DNA from: Norana najaformis
Lineage: Eukaryota; Annelida; Clitellata; Crassiclitellata; Hormogastridae
Assembly: GCA_964023275.1 (NCBI GenBank)
Contig: OZ029914.1
Span: 42,325,924-42,389,923, forward strand
Direction: 5' to 3'
DNA: 64,000 nt
Shown one piece after another: positions 11,001-25,400 of the stretch (its first letter is position 1; every line of letters starts with the position of its first letter). The notes beneath the pieces are model-generated. The model was not told the DNA's origin. It searched no databases and was given only the letters and a program-made list of their open reading frames with translations. A program made the translations under genes and the position numbers.

Positions 11001-14000
11001 GGAGTGCCACATACACACATAGCAAGTAGGCTTTAGGAGTGGCACATACACACATAGCAAGTAGGCTTTAGGAGTGCCACATACATACATAGCAAGTAGG
11101 CTTTAGCAGTGGCACATACACACATAGCAAGTAGGCTTTAGGAGTGCCACATACACACATAGCAAGTAGGCTTTAGGAGTGCCACATACACACATAGCAA
11201 GTAGGCTTTAGGAGTGCCACATACACACAGCAAGTAGGCTTTAGGAGTGCCACATACATACATAGCAAGTAGGCTTTAGCAGTGGCACATACACACATAG
11301 CAAGTAGGCTTTAGGAGTGGCACATACACACATAGCAAGTAGGCTTTAGGAGTGCCACATACACACATAGCAAGTAGGCTTTAGGAGTGCCACATACATA
11401 CATTGCAAGTAGGCTTTAGGAGTGCCACATACACACATAGCAAGTAGGCTTTAGGAGTGCCACATACATACATAGCAAGTAGGCTTTAGGAGTGCCACAT
11501 ACATACATAGCAAGTAGGCTTTAGGAGTGCCACATACATACATAGCAAGTAGGCTTTAGGAGTGGCACATACACACATAGCAAGTAGGCTTTAGGAGTGC
11601 CACATACATACATAGCAAGTAGGCTTTAGGAGTGGCACATACACACATAGCAAGTAGGCTTTAGGAGTGCCACATACACACATAGCAAGTAGGCTTTAGG
11701 AGTGCCACATACACACATAGGAAGGAGGCTATCTACCTCAGCAACAAACACACGTTGGACCAATGTTGGCCTACTTTGGGCTGGTGTTTGACGACGTTGG
11801 ACCAACATCGGCCCAAAGTGGGTGTGCTGGCTGGAGTATGACCTGCTCGTTTTGGCCCATTTTGTTTCTTGAAGTTGGCTATCACCCGCACGCCTTGATC
11901 GGTTTCTGCGTGCAGCACCTATTTCAATTTCAGTTGAATGAGCTATTGCACGCAAGAAGAATGCCTAAAAATGTATCTTTTCAAGGTGCAAATATTTATT
12001 TCAAAACATGTGTACCAAATCTTTAGTGTAATATATGAAAAACGTCAATTTTTGCTCTGTAAACAGCTTGGACTCATTTAAAATTTCAAAATGTCTTGTA
12101 ATAGGCTATAAGCAGCATTACAAGCTTTAAGCTTAGGCGAATTTGCCCACAAATGGGAGCAAAAGTTGCATAACAATATTAATTATTGTATACTTGACTA
12201 ATTTTAATGAGCAATAGTTTGATATAACCGAAACGCTAATTTAAATAAAAATTTAATTTTGGTGAAGAAAGATGAAAAAAGATGAAAAGTCTCTAACAGT
12301 GACTGGATAAACCATATTGACCAATATGCATTATACAAACACGATTCTACAGACAATGAAGGAAATAACGATAAATTAGGATGGGAGGCACGGTGGTAGG
12401 CGCATTGATGTTTACATATTTTGATTTTGAGCTCCGGGGACTAGTCTGCATATTACTGAGCAGTTTTCTTTAACTCTGAGAAATGCAGGCTTCCAAGTTA
12501 GTAATAACTTTCAGTAAGAGTGATGATAACATTATTGAAAACAAGAAATTGTGACTTGAAAAATAATATTTAAATAAACATATTGCATGGACGAGGAATG
12601 TGTATAATGTACTCTGTAGAAAAACATGAGTGTAGCTTTGCATCAAAGCCTCAAAATCCGAAGTCAGGTGACACGTTGATCCTTAACTGCAGTGTAATAA
12701 TCAACGGACTGTGGAATGCATCTTTGGTCTTCCGCAATAACTATGACGACAGCAAAATCATAGGAGAAACGAAGAAGTGTGGAAGTCAGCCATTCATTGG
12801 TTCTAAGATCTGCAGCATAGTCAAAGTTAAGGCTGAAGAGGACAAGCCTATCGTCGCTTATAGCTGTCGCCTCGAATTTCCTTCAAACGACAGGCTTGAC
12901 CCAAAAAACCCGTTGTTTCAGAACTCGAAATGGACGGCTAAGTTTAATGAGGAAATAGTTTGCTACTTTCAGAAAATCTACTTAGATGGTATGTAATAAG
13001 ACTTCTGCAATGTTCGCAATTTAACAAACTTAAAAACATTGTAAACTTGCACTAAGCAAGCACTAAACTGATAAACGGCTTTTCAAATTAGCAACCGAGG
13101 AATACGTTTGACTGCTTATGCCTATGTATTCAATCCATTAGCTTAGAAAGTCACAAGATCTAGATTAACCATCGTAGGACTTATCTATAACTTTATAAAC
13201 ATTAGTAAAAAGCCCCGGAGTCCATATTCTAGTACGAACCAACTCACGCCTTTTAATTGGTTTATTGTTCCCCTCTTTACGTCTTCATCAACAGATATAA
13301 TTTAGTGGAATGAAACATATGCGTTTTTATTTACATTTCCACGTGATACAAATTATTCGGAAATTATTTAGAGAAGACTTTTGCATTTAATGACATAATG
13401 CGTGTCAATTCAGATAATGTTAACTTTTAGCTATTCCGTCTGAAGTTACATTTTTGTGTAACAATATGCCTTGCGGAGATACAGCGTCAGTTAACGACAC
13501 TGTTACATGCTTGGCTCACGGGTATCCACCGCCAGTCTTTGATCTTCGTGTCAAGGACGTTTCGGCACAACAAGAGGACACATTTGAGAGCCCTGGAGAA
13601 TATCACGAAAGCCGATTGTTCATGGATACGGCTGAAGAAGAAAGAGATGAAGGTTCTGGTGTCGTTTATGCCACAGATACAATTGAAGAGGATATCAGAG
13701 GTTATGAGGATTTTCGAATTGGGCCGAGAAACGTGGGACAAATGGAAATAACCTGTAACGTATCGAATGCACTCGGCTGGGGATACAACTCCCTGGTCTT
13801 AAAAGTGAAATCGAGTAAGTCGTAGATCGTCGTTTCTTTAAAATTGGCAGATTTCAACATAATTCTCCCTCTGACACTGCTTTAAAATTGGCAGATTTCA
13901 ACATAATTCTCCCTCTGACACTGCTTTTCAATATTATCGGATTGGCCTGCTCGGATTGACCGAAACGACGTTGTGTGCCCGCATGATTTTGTTTACTAAC

Positions 14001-17000
14001 GTTAAGTTAATTTCACATGACATTACAATCTAAACCTTGCGAAGGCAAGTTTCTTTTTTCACATTTGTGAAAGTCGAAAGCAGAAATGTAACCAAGAAAT
14101 GTATCCATGCAGCTTAACTCCTGTTTTTATCAGTGCTCTGACACCCTATTGCAACTACAGCAAAATAGACATTAGCATCGCATGACAGATAACCATCCAG
14201 TTATCCCGATTATTAGCGTTATGTACTAACAATATATTGTTTGAATCAAATACGTTTGATATGATGTTTGCTTGGCTTTTTTCAGGTGTACCAATTGCTG
14301 AAACAGGACAGCTAGGTACGTTACCATTTCTATGTCGCAAAGAAAAGATGACCAGCTCCTTCATCATCATGTTAATCGTTGTAATTACATCATAACGTTT
14401 CCTCAATGTGTTCTGGTTCGTGTGCTCTTTTTATAAGGACATGTTGGCAACAATTCAGCTTTTTAAAATGTTAGTTTCTCATACAACGCTCCTATCTTCC
14501 AACAATAACTGTCATATGTATACCTATAGTTTCGTGCATTTTTATTTTTCATTTCGAATTTTGAAGCAATGTTAATGCCTTTTCTTTCAAATGATACGAT
14601 TTGTAGGTAGGCCTACGTTCAGCCTGAATGACTATGAGGACTGGTTGAAGCAGCACAGAATTAAATTGGTCAACTATGTCGCAGAGGTTGGAACAGATGT
14701 ACTCATCCGGTCACCCATAACACCAGCCCCAGTCGGCATACGTTGGTTCAGTCAAAATTTGGACGGCGAACTATCACTTCTAATCGACAAAAAAGGCGGT
14801 CTTTCCAACTGGACATACTTGAAGAAGTTTCAAGAGACCTACAACATTAAGTCTTCGTGGCAGAATGTCTTTGACTTTGATGAGCTCAATCGATGGCTGA
14901 AGATCAAAAAGGTTCTTCACGGTTATGCTGATGTAATTCGAGTGTTTGCTGAAGGCAGCAGCGCAGGAAACGCTGCTGAGGGAAGTGCCTTTGATGTAGC
15001 GATCACTCTGATGACATTTGGTAAGAAGTTCTGTGACGTTAAATGTTTCGTTTTGTGCTTTCATCTTGTGGTGGAAAGTAGGTAACCTGTAAATCAATAA
15101 CACGAGACAGATAAAACGGGTAATTACTTGAAACACATTTTTTCTAATCTGCTGTTTCTGAAATTCACTCGATCTTCTTAACAATATTTGAACCCGATTT
15201 CTTATTGGATGACAGTAAATCAGCAATTCTTCTGCGTCTCAGTTAATTTTTGTCGATCGAAAGAAAACTAAGAATAATTTCAATGACTATAAACATAATC
15301 AGTTAACGCACGTTTTGCAACTCGTTAGACATTTGCGACCGACATTGAATTAGTCTCACTTTTTCAGACTTAATAACTAACAAGTTATCTCAGTAACTCA
15401 TTCTAAAAGTCACTTCCAATTAAGTTCCTGCAACCATACGGGACATCGTGAATGCACGTGTTAGCATAAAAATATTTGGCCTTTTCGGCTTGGATATTTA
15501 AACCTCTTGGCTTTTGTGCGAAACTTACCAGACAATAGTGCACTTCCGGACTACATAGACTCTTCGTGCAGCGCTTTGTGTCTTGAGAAAACTCGAGGTT
15601 TATTACCAAGTCAAAAACGAAGAACCAGTAGTCTATGAAACTATCGGTTTACTATAGCAAGTATTGTGTTTGGATGGCGAATGTATAAAATGCAAATTAC
15701 AGAAAAACACGAGTGTGGCTTTGCATCGAAGCCTCAACGTCCGACAGAGGGCGACGTTTTCGTTCTCAACTGTAGTATAATCGTCAACGGATTATGGAAT
15801 GCATCTGTCGTATTTCGCAACAACTATGATGAAAGTGAAACTGGAGGAGAAATTTCCAAATGTGACAGTCAGCCAAGCACTGGTTTCAAGATCTGCAGCA
15901 CGGTCAAGGTCAAGGCTGAAATGGACATCCTCGCTTATAGCTGTCATCTTAGATTTCCGTCAAATGAAAGGCGAGACCCGAAAAGCCCCATGTTCCAGAA
16001 CTCGAAATGGACAGACACTTTTAATAAAGAAGTTGTCTGCTATCTACCGCAAGTCTACTTAGAGGGTTAGAATAGACACCGTTTAATAAAGAAGTTAATG
16101 CTATGGTTTTTAAAATAGTAGAGTTTTAAGATTAAAATTGAAATGACTTAATATTGTACGTCTACACTGCAGGCAGTTTATAGGATTAGCATCATTGCAC
16201 TCAGAAAAAATATGAAGCGTCTCCATATAACCCACCTGAAGCCCAAATCTGCAGTGCGATTACACTAATATGAATTACTTATTCAGTATTTTAAAAAGCC
16301 AACAATTCATGCCTAGCACCTTATCAAGAGCTTAAATTGTCAGAGTGATTAACATTTATATGTGCATATTTGAAACTGAAGCTATAAAGGCCTTCAATAT
16401 AATCTTGTAACTTCTAATTATCCGGTATTATTATTTTACCAGACATTATAGCAGCCGAAACCTTCTTTAGTACAAATATTAAATACAAGCATGTATATAT
16501 CTGAACACTGATTACCGCCTTGTTGGCCAAATCATTCTTTATTTATAAGTATTATATGCTGTATTTTTTCAGATACATGACATCCAAATTTTTCAAACTT
16601 TTTGCTTATTTGCTAATTTTATCTTGTTCGTAATTTAGACCAAAATATTATTATATTTTAGCTATTCCGTCGGACGTTACCTTCTTGTGCAACAATATGC
16701 CTTGCGGAGATACAGCCTTAGTTAGCGATACAGTTACATGCGTGGCTCACGGATATCCAGAGCCAGTCTTTGACATTCGGATCCAGCACTTTTCCGTAAG
16801 ATACGAAAACGCATCTAAGAGTCGAGACTTTGAAGTGAATTTTGACACCATCTTCTTCATGGACACAGCTGACGAAGCAAGTGAAGCTGAGATGAGAGGC
16901 TCTGAGAATTACCAAATAAGTCAGAGAGACGTCGGACGAATTGAAATAAGCTGTAACGCATCGAATACACTCGGCTGGGGATACAACTCTTTGGCACTAG

Positions 17001-20000
17001 AAGTAAAACTTGGTAAGTCAGACAATATAGTTCTTAAACTTTAAGACTGTGCAGGTTTCAGTGGCTTATATATCTCTCTCTCAGGATTATGCCTCTGTAT
17101 ACGAGTTACCTGAATGCGTCTGTGTCATCTATTAATGGTTTTTGCATTATTATAAGTATTATTATTAGTAGGGCATTCACTCGCGTATTTGATACTTTTC
17201 GGTGAATGACTCTATGTGGTAGGATCAGCTGTCTTTGAAATCTTACTCATAATCATAACCGCAAACCCTGCATATTTTCAACGCCCGAAAATCTAAACCA
17301 TGGAGGCCATCTTATTAATTATTAATTACCTTGATATTGCTATAGAAGTTATAAAATTAGATTCGGCTGTGATGTTTAGAATAAGATTATCACCCGGATG
17401 TAACACAAAATATGTTCATGTTTTAGACAGGCTACATTTTTAACGGATATGCAACAAAAATATATGAAACTCAGCATCTAAATTTCTGGTGCTTCATTAT
17501 ATGCTCATTATACTAACTGCTGCTACTCTCATCAGCACTAGATCTAAATTTCTGGTGCTTCATTATATACTCATTATACTAACTGCTGCTACTCTCATCA
17601 GCACTAGATCTAAATTTCTGGTGCTTCATTATATGCTGCTATTATACTAACTGCTGCTACTCTCATCAGCACTAGATCTAAATTTCTGGTGCTTCATTAT
17701 ATGCTCATTATACTAACTGCTGCTACTCTCATCAGCACTAGATCTAAATGCACTGACTGTATGAAAAGAACGTTTTCAGGTTTTATCATCATATACTCTG
17801 AGCATTGATGTTTTTTTGGCTATTGCCAGGTTTGCCGGAATCTCCAAGAAATCGATCAGGTAACATTTCATTTTTGCAAAACAAGTTCATCCACTTCTTC
17901 TTTGAATCACTGAATCCCATTAAATCATAATTAGGATCATCGAGGTCATCCTAATCGTAAGATTTTGCCTACGTGGAATTGTTTTTCTACTGTGATTGTT
18001 ATTAAACTGTTCGGATGTAGGCCCACCTTAAGGATAAAATTGCATGGCGTCAAATCAGCTTTTGGAAAATATTATTTTCTGGGCATATCAAAGAAGTGAT
18101 ATTTTAGAAATAAAATATGACTCAGTCGGGTATAGTCAAAGGAATTAGGCAGATCGCATGATATAGCGATGACTTCTCCTTCTGTTTGATTCTTTTCCAA
18201 GGAGCATAGGTTCAGTCTCAAGAGCCTAATTTTTAGTAGATGTTGCTAAAACCCTTTGCATTTTGCCCAGTCGCATTACTTTCGCTCCATATTTGTTTCT
18301 TGAGTGTATCTTAAGTAGTCAAAGAGATACTCTAACTGTCTCACCCCCGACCTACTACCAAAGATGAGAACGGGTTTTTATAAGTTCGTTTATTTCGTCG
18401 CATCTTCGCTTTGCCGATTTTTGTGCTGGTCCTTAAATCGCGACTGAAATTTATTTTTCTTTGAGTATATATCACATCTACAGTAGGTTGCTTTTGCGTC
18501 TTCATTTAAAGTTTTCCACTTGAATAACCTTGGATTGCAGCATTAAACGCCCTCTTGCTCTTTTTAATCAAATGAGATATGTTTATTCCTATTTCCATAA
18601 ATATGATTTTAAAGTTAGAAAGATTGAAACAATCTATAACACCTTTCCTTTTGAATTATTCCTTTGCAGGGACGTTCCGCTTAGAAGATTATAGTCATTT
18701 GCTGCAGGAGAATTTTACAGTTAACTTGGTCAACTATGTCGCCGAGGTTGGAACGGATGTAGTCATCACGTCACCCATAACACCTGCCCCAGTCGGCCTA
18801 CGTTGGTTCAGTCGAAATATGAATGGCGAACTACCACATCGCGAAGACGAAGAAGTTGATTTTGCCACTTCGAGCTACTTTGAGGAGTTTCAGGATACCT
18901 ACAACGCTTCGTGGCAAGATGTGTTTGAATTTGATGCAATCAATCGGTGGCTGAAGGTCTCCAACGTTCGTCTTGGCTACGCGGATGCATTCCGTGTGTT
19001 TCTGACAGGAGACGCAGTTGTTAAACCATTTGACGTCACTACCACTCTCACGGTATTCGGTAAGAAGTGCTACGTCTGTGCTAATTAAGCTATCGTTGTT
19101 TTTGTTGTCTCATTTTATGCTAAATATAAACATATATAGAGATATAAATAGATAAATAGATTTTATGCTAGATATGCTAGACCACGTTCATGGAGGAAGC
19201 TAAGATTTTTATGGCTACTTCCAAATTCACTCAGCCATTCTATCTCTTGGGAAACTGTTCTCACTGATGTGCTATTAAGTAAGTAAGTAATGCATTTGTT
19301 AACACGCTATATGTCCATCGACTGAGCGAGGAATCGTGAATTGCTGTTATTCACGATAGGCTATAAATTATTCAGGATGCTCTTCACCTGAATATCTCCT
19401 AATTACCTTGATATTGCCACACAAAATCATTCTTAAATCTCCCAACGAATTCTTCACTTAATGGGTCCCTATGACATCTCAACTTTAAATTTTAAGCCAA
19501 TAATTTTTAGACCAATAATTTTAGGCAATAATATTTAGACCACATTTGGCAACCGAGTTTAGTCCAAGCTGAACCATTTCTTTGGACTAAACCGCCAGAA
19601 TCCCCACATCAGTTCAGTCAGCGTCTTGACCTAATTTACTCAATTACTGGATTCATAATTGAAACTGAACTTGAAATAATGTTACGAGTTGTAACATTTA
19701 GGTCTTTGCAAGTCACTAGCAAGCTCAGTAATGTTGTCTCCTGCATCGTATTCAGATGCTCCAGAACTTCATAAGTACACGGTATATAGGCGTCATAGAT
19801 ATGGCCCTCTTGGGGGATCACGCTAGTAGCTACAGCTTTTGGATGAAACTGCCCCAACGACATTGCACTTGCGGACTAGATTGGTTCTGTGCAGCTATCT
19901 GATGTCGTGAGAAAATGCCACATTTTACATTACAGTACCAAATCACTGACATTAACTAACATGACATTAAAACCTGTTGCAAACAAACAATAATACAATG

Positions 20001-22457
20001 CCACCTTTTCCATCGCCATTCAATTGTCATCCAACGCTTTAATGCTGTAGCCTTTCGCAACACTTTCTCTCCGCCAAAACTCGACGAGATTTAGCCAACC
20101 CAGAGTCTTAAAAATAATGCATCTGATTATCACTTGTATTTTTAAAATTCGCGTATAGACGAGAAATGTATGAAATGTACTCTACAGAGAAACACGTGTG
20201 TGGCTTTACAACGAAGCCTAAAAATCCGAAGAACGGTGAGACGTTGTTGCTGAGTTGCAGCGTCATAGTCAACGGATTGTGGCAGACGTATCTCGTTTTC
20301 CGCAATAACTACGACCAAAGCGAAATTATAGGAGAAACAAGGATGTGTGGGCAGCAGCCAATCATTGGTTCCAAGATCTGCAGCACAGTCAACGTTAAGA
20401 TTGATGCGGACATGCTCGCTTATAGCTGTCGCCTCGAATTTTTCCCGAGTCGCAGACAGGACCCAACAAATGCAATGTTCCAGTCTTCGAAATGGACGGC
20501 CGAGTTTAATAAGAACTTTGAGTGCTATTTTCCTAAAATCTACTTAGAAGGTTAGTATAGGGGTGCTTAGAAGTGCCACGGCTAGTATTAAGCCTACAAT
20601 TTGAAATGGCCAATGGATAAAGTGAATAATAATATTCTTAAACAGCTACATTCGAAGAGGTTATTTAAAAATTACAGATGCACCGAGAAGAGAGGTAAGA
20701 TCAAAAGTTTCCAGTGCAATCAAGAAGAAGAAGAAGGAAGAGGAGGACGAGATGGAGGAGGAAGAGGACGAGGGAGGAGAAGAGGGAGAGAAAGAGGGCG
20801 AGGAGGAGGAGGACAAGGAAGAGCAAGAAGAAAAAGAAGTGAGTATGTAATGCATTTCTTCAGACACCATATGTCCATCGGCTGAGCGCGGAATCGTAGG
20901 AAGAAGAAGAAAATCTTACAAATCTTGGAAATCTTGTAGAAAGTTTCAGTCCTAGTGGGGAACTGAACCTCCAACTCTGGGATGACAGTCCTGCAAGTTA
21001 ACGACCAGAGACAACTAGAATATCGTGCAGCCTAATGTAAACAACTCGATCCAGAAATACGAAGTGCAACAACGTTACTGGGATTTATGCGATAATTGTT
21101 TCTAATAAAAGAGTTCTGATCCTCAGCTGAAGATTGTCCTAAAAGTACGGATTGATTCATGCTGCGCCCGAGCAGCTGAACAGGAGCTGTCCCTGGGGTT
21201 GCTAAGAGCCTAAGTGTTTGTACAACCGAATTGTATTCCGGGGTCGCAGATACTACTGTCTACTATAATTTGGTCACGATTCCAACGATTCACTTTAGGA
21301 TGACCTGTAAAGACAATGTTGCAGTGGCCCACGCGTAGGCCTAGTCTATTCATGTTTGTCTGGACAAGAGTTGTATGAGAAACTCTGAAAACTGACCAAG
21401 ATCTTTATCCCCTTATTTGTAATGGATACATAAGAGAATTTTTCAGGTTGATGCATTCAGTCTGTTTCATACAGTATTCTTTTCCATATTTATATTTATA
21501 TTTTATGTAAACTTTACCTATATAAGTATCACGTTTTCAAGAAATCTCACCATGATCCATCCAATCCGCTGCCTTCCCAGTTCTCTGAGCTTAAACACAA
21601 TCCACCCGAACAGCTCCTTTCCCCCTTCTCTCTCTGGTCTTCTGGCAACCGGACTCGGTTCTTGGTATGGCATCTTTGGACAACCACACTGACTTGACGC
21701 AGCGCTCGTTAATGTGCTTAGCTTTAAGTAGCGCTTTAGAAATTTGGAGATTACGACGATCACGATTAGATTGTCTGTTTTATTAGCTATTCCATCGGAC
21801 GTATCGTTCTTATGCAACAATATGCCTTGCGGGGAAACGGTGTTCGTTAACGATACAGTTACATGTTTGGCTCATGGGTATCCACAGCCAGTCTTTAAGA
21901 TTCGCATCCGGAGCCTTTCTGTAGAACGCCAGAGAACGCATGACAGTCAGATCTCTGACTATTACGAAGACGATTACGAATACGAATTCTTTATGGACGC
22001 AGCAGACGAAACGAATGAAGCGGATATCAAGTTCTCCAAGGATTACCGTATTAAGCAGAAAGACGTGGGACAAGTTGAAATTACCTGTAACGTATCGAAT
22101 GCACTCGGCTGGGGACATAACACTTTGGTCTTAGGAGTAAAAATAGGTAAGTCAGATAATAACAACTTCTTTCTGATTTCTTCCGATTGAGTATGTAACA
22201 ATGCCTGCAGTAATTAAAGTTCACGACTGGAATGTATTAAACTGTATGTGCATACTGTGCTAGTAATTACAAGTACTTTCTCTGCTAGTTGTTTGACAGT
22301 ATTCGTCCTTATTTTTACACGAATCATAAAAGTCATCAAAGTTGTCTTATAATTATTGTCGTAATTTTCTTCTTCTGTTCTTGTCTTATTTACTCTTACA
22401 TTTTAGGTGGCTTTTTTACTATCTGAATTAAATTACTTGATGATGATGATGATGATA

Positions 22458-22498
<41 letters not shown>

Positions 22499-25400
22499 AA
22501 TAATAATAATAATAACATTAATTGATAAACTAAATTTTTCATGAATTATATTCTTTTAATTAATACTGAAATAATAATAATAATAATATTAATATTAATA
22601 ATAGCAATAATGTATTAATTTTTTATGAAAAAGTGGATATATGTGAATATAAAAGTGGATATAAAAATGGATATAGTGGATATAAAAGTGGATGTATGGG
22701 CAACCGTCAGGATTGAAAGAATTTAAATAGCATTGCGTGTCGTAATGGCGACAGGCCAACACTTTAAGAATGGGCCACACAGTTACTTTGTAACTGAAGA
22801 CAGTAAGTAGGTCGCATGTGCTTGCTTGGTTTTTGCAGATGAAGGCAGAGCTGTAACGCACAGTACAGAAGTTATCGATCCAGGAGCAAATGATTACGAG
22901 ACTTTCAGTCACGGCATAGACCCAGGACTAGAGATATCACGAGGTAGGCTACATCCATTTAATTTAAACACACACAAACACACACACACACACACGATTT
23001 TCATAAGACAAGTTATGACAGTGAATGTTCTTTGGCTGTTTTCTGCTTTTCTTAGTATTCACGGCTGTCGAAAGCGAAGGGGAAGCTATGTCTTCGTGTT
23101 GTCTACTTGTAGGAATTGATTGGATTTTTAGTCCTTGTATATTGAAGATCGCCTTAAACTCAAGGATCAGCACGTTAGCCACATGTCTACATATCCGAGC
23201 CTCAGATTCAGAGTCACTGACCGTGCGAGCCTTATAATTGCTTTTAATAAACGAATATTAGATGGCAGAGATTAGACTGCGGCTTAAACTGTCAATTGGT
23301 TATAATTGGAAATACAGTTCTACCCTCAGCTCATTAGGCAGCGGTGACGTGCGTTCATGGGCCGGAATTTTCCTATCACCAGCAACAACTCTCAAGATTA
23401 GAAAATTGCTTTTATATATGTTTCTGATCTTCAGCCATAAGATTCTTTAATTTCCAGATTGGGTCTCCGAATTTTAAAGTTGGCAAATACGTGCGGTTGG
23501 TGATGAGTATGCGCGATGCTCTAGTGGTTGGCGGGCTGAGCTGCCCCTTATCCTTCATTTTTCCTTCTTCTTTTCCTTCTCCTTCTCCTGTCATTCTTCG
23601 TCTATCTTCTTCTTCTTCTCCTTCCCCTTCTTGTTCTTCTTGTTCTTCTTCTTGTTCTTCTCGTTTTTGTTTTCTTCACATTCTTCACATTCTTTTCCTC
23701 CTCCTCCTCCTACTCCTTCTTTTTCTTCTTCCTCCTCTTCTTCTTCTTCTCCTGCTTCTTTCCTCTTCCTCTTCCGTCATCATCATCATCAGCAGCAGCA
23801 GCATCATCATCATCATCATCATCATCATCAGCATCATCTACCTTGCATTATTTGTTCCTAGCAGTTATCTTGCCTTGCTTATTCTTGCCCGAAGCTACCC
23901 TACTGGAGTGATTCGCAGGAATTATTCAGTGGTGGCATGTGCTTGCTATATCTCATATCTTCTATTTTGCATCTGCGGATTTTAGCTGAATAACAACGAT
24001 GATTGTCACTCGATTGCTTTGTTAAATGTTGTGTATCTCTCGAAGAATCCCTCACGGGGAGACGATGCAACGAAAATGTTTTAAAAGCTTCCATTTTTAT
24101 AATATAAATGAATTACTGTTTTGCTTTGATGTCCGAGCAGAAACTGAAACTGAGACTTCAGATGTTTATAGCAGTGGTGATGAATTTCACGCAGGATTTG
24201 TTACTCCTACAAAAGGTATGTGGTATAGGGCGAATTAAATTAAACATTTCGACAAAGAGAATCTAAAAATGCCTTGAAGACAGTGTTTAGGAGTTTGCCT
24301 GAGAAATTCGCTGTTCAGTTGGTATTGTTTAAAGTATATTACAATTACTTCTTTTGCCCGTTCTGGTAGTTAATCAAAAGTCGCTAAGGCTATTCTTATG
24401 TTGTTATTTGACACTTAAATATACTGGTTCCTATTTCTAAGCAGTACAGGAGACGATTCGTACTAGATTTTGGTGCTTCAAAGCTCCAATCGGGTGTAAA
24501 ATAGAATCACAGTACTTGCGTGTAAATGTCATTGTAATATGTCGTGTTTTATATGATGAATAGGTGCTAAAATTCTGATTTCGTGCAACGGAGTCGTATG
24601 CGATGAAAATCACACTCTCTTTGTCGGTGGTGAAATCTCATGCACTGGTGTCGAGAGCAAGTTTTTTGACAAATTCGTGCTTAAAGTGAATGAAAACTCA
24701 ACAGAAGGAGACAACAAAGGCGTCAGATATGTCTTACAAATGGAGGATACTGGAGCAGTGGTTGTCGAGTGTACTGCTTACCTCAGTTCCGGTGTTGTTG
24801 TGCAGAGAAGTGTGCCTGTCATAGTCCGCGGGAACGAAGCTGGTAAACAATTTCACTTTAGTAAGTAAGTAAGTAAGTAAGTTTATTGCTCCAAAGAAGA
24901 ACAGAATAAAACATTGCAAATAACAAAAAATACACTTGTTTGGATGCAAAGGTCTACCCAAGAGGAGCCGAGGTCCCGCTAATTTAGGGCAGCCTATAAC
25001 ACAATAATATAACAATGGCTAATGTCTAATTATCGAGCAGCTAATCAATTCTTAACTAAAATGAGAACAACTTAATTCTTTAAACAAAGAAACACGCGAA
25101 ACCCAATTGACAGCATAGTGTCAGCGAGGGCAACCAGACAGTTGACAGCATAGTGTCAGGGAAGGCAACCAGACAGTTGACAGCATAGTGTCAGCGAGGG
25201 CAACCAGACAGTTGACAGCATAGTGTCAGCGAGGGCAACCAGACAGTTGACAGCATAATGTCAGCGAGGGCAACCAGGCAGTTGACAGCATAGTGTCAGC
25301 GAGGACAACCAGACAGTTGACAGCATAGTGTCAGCGAGGACAACCAGATAGTTCGGCGCGGGACAATTTGACACTGAGATAATCAGGTAAAAATCGTATA

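Noticed and set aside
10892..11729. Regular 35-bp repeats resembling a CRISPR array
   Set aside because: Units are directly adjacent with no unique spacers, and the sequence is an animal intron.
14607..15020. Using the second AG (GTAGGTAG) as the B2 acceptor
   Set aside because: It breaks the phase-1 frame; the first AG keeps the domain in frame.
20601..20885. Arg/Gly/Glu-rich open frame after C3
   Set aside because: It is the purine-rich tract; no splice or domain support.
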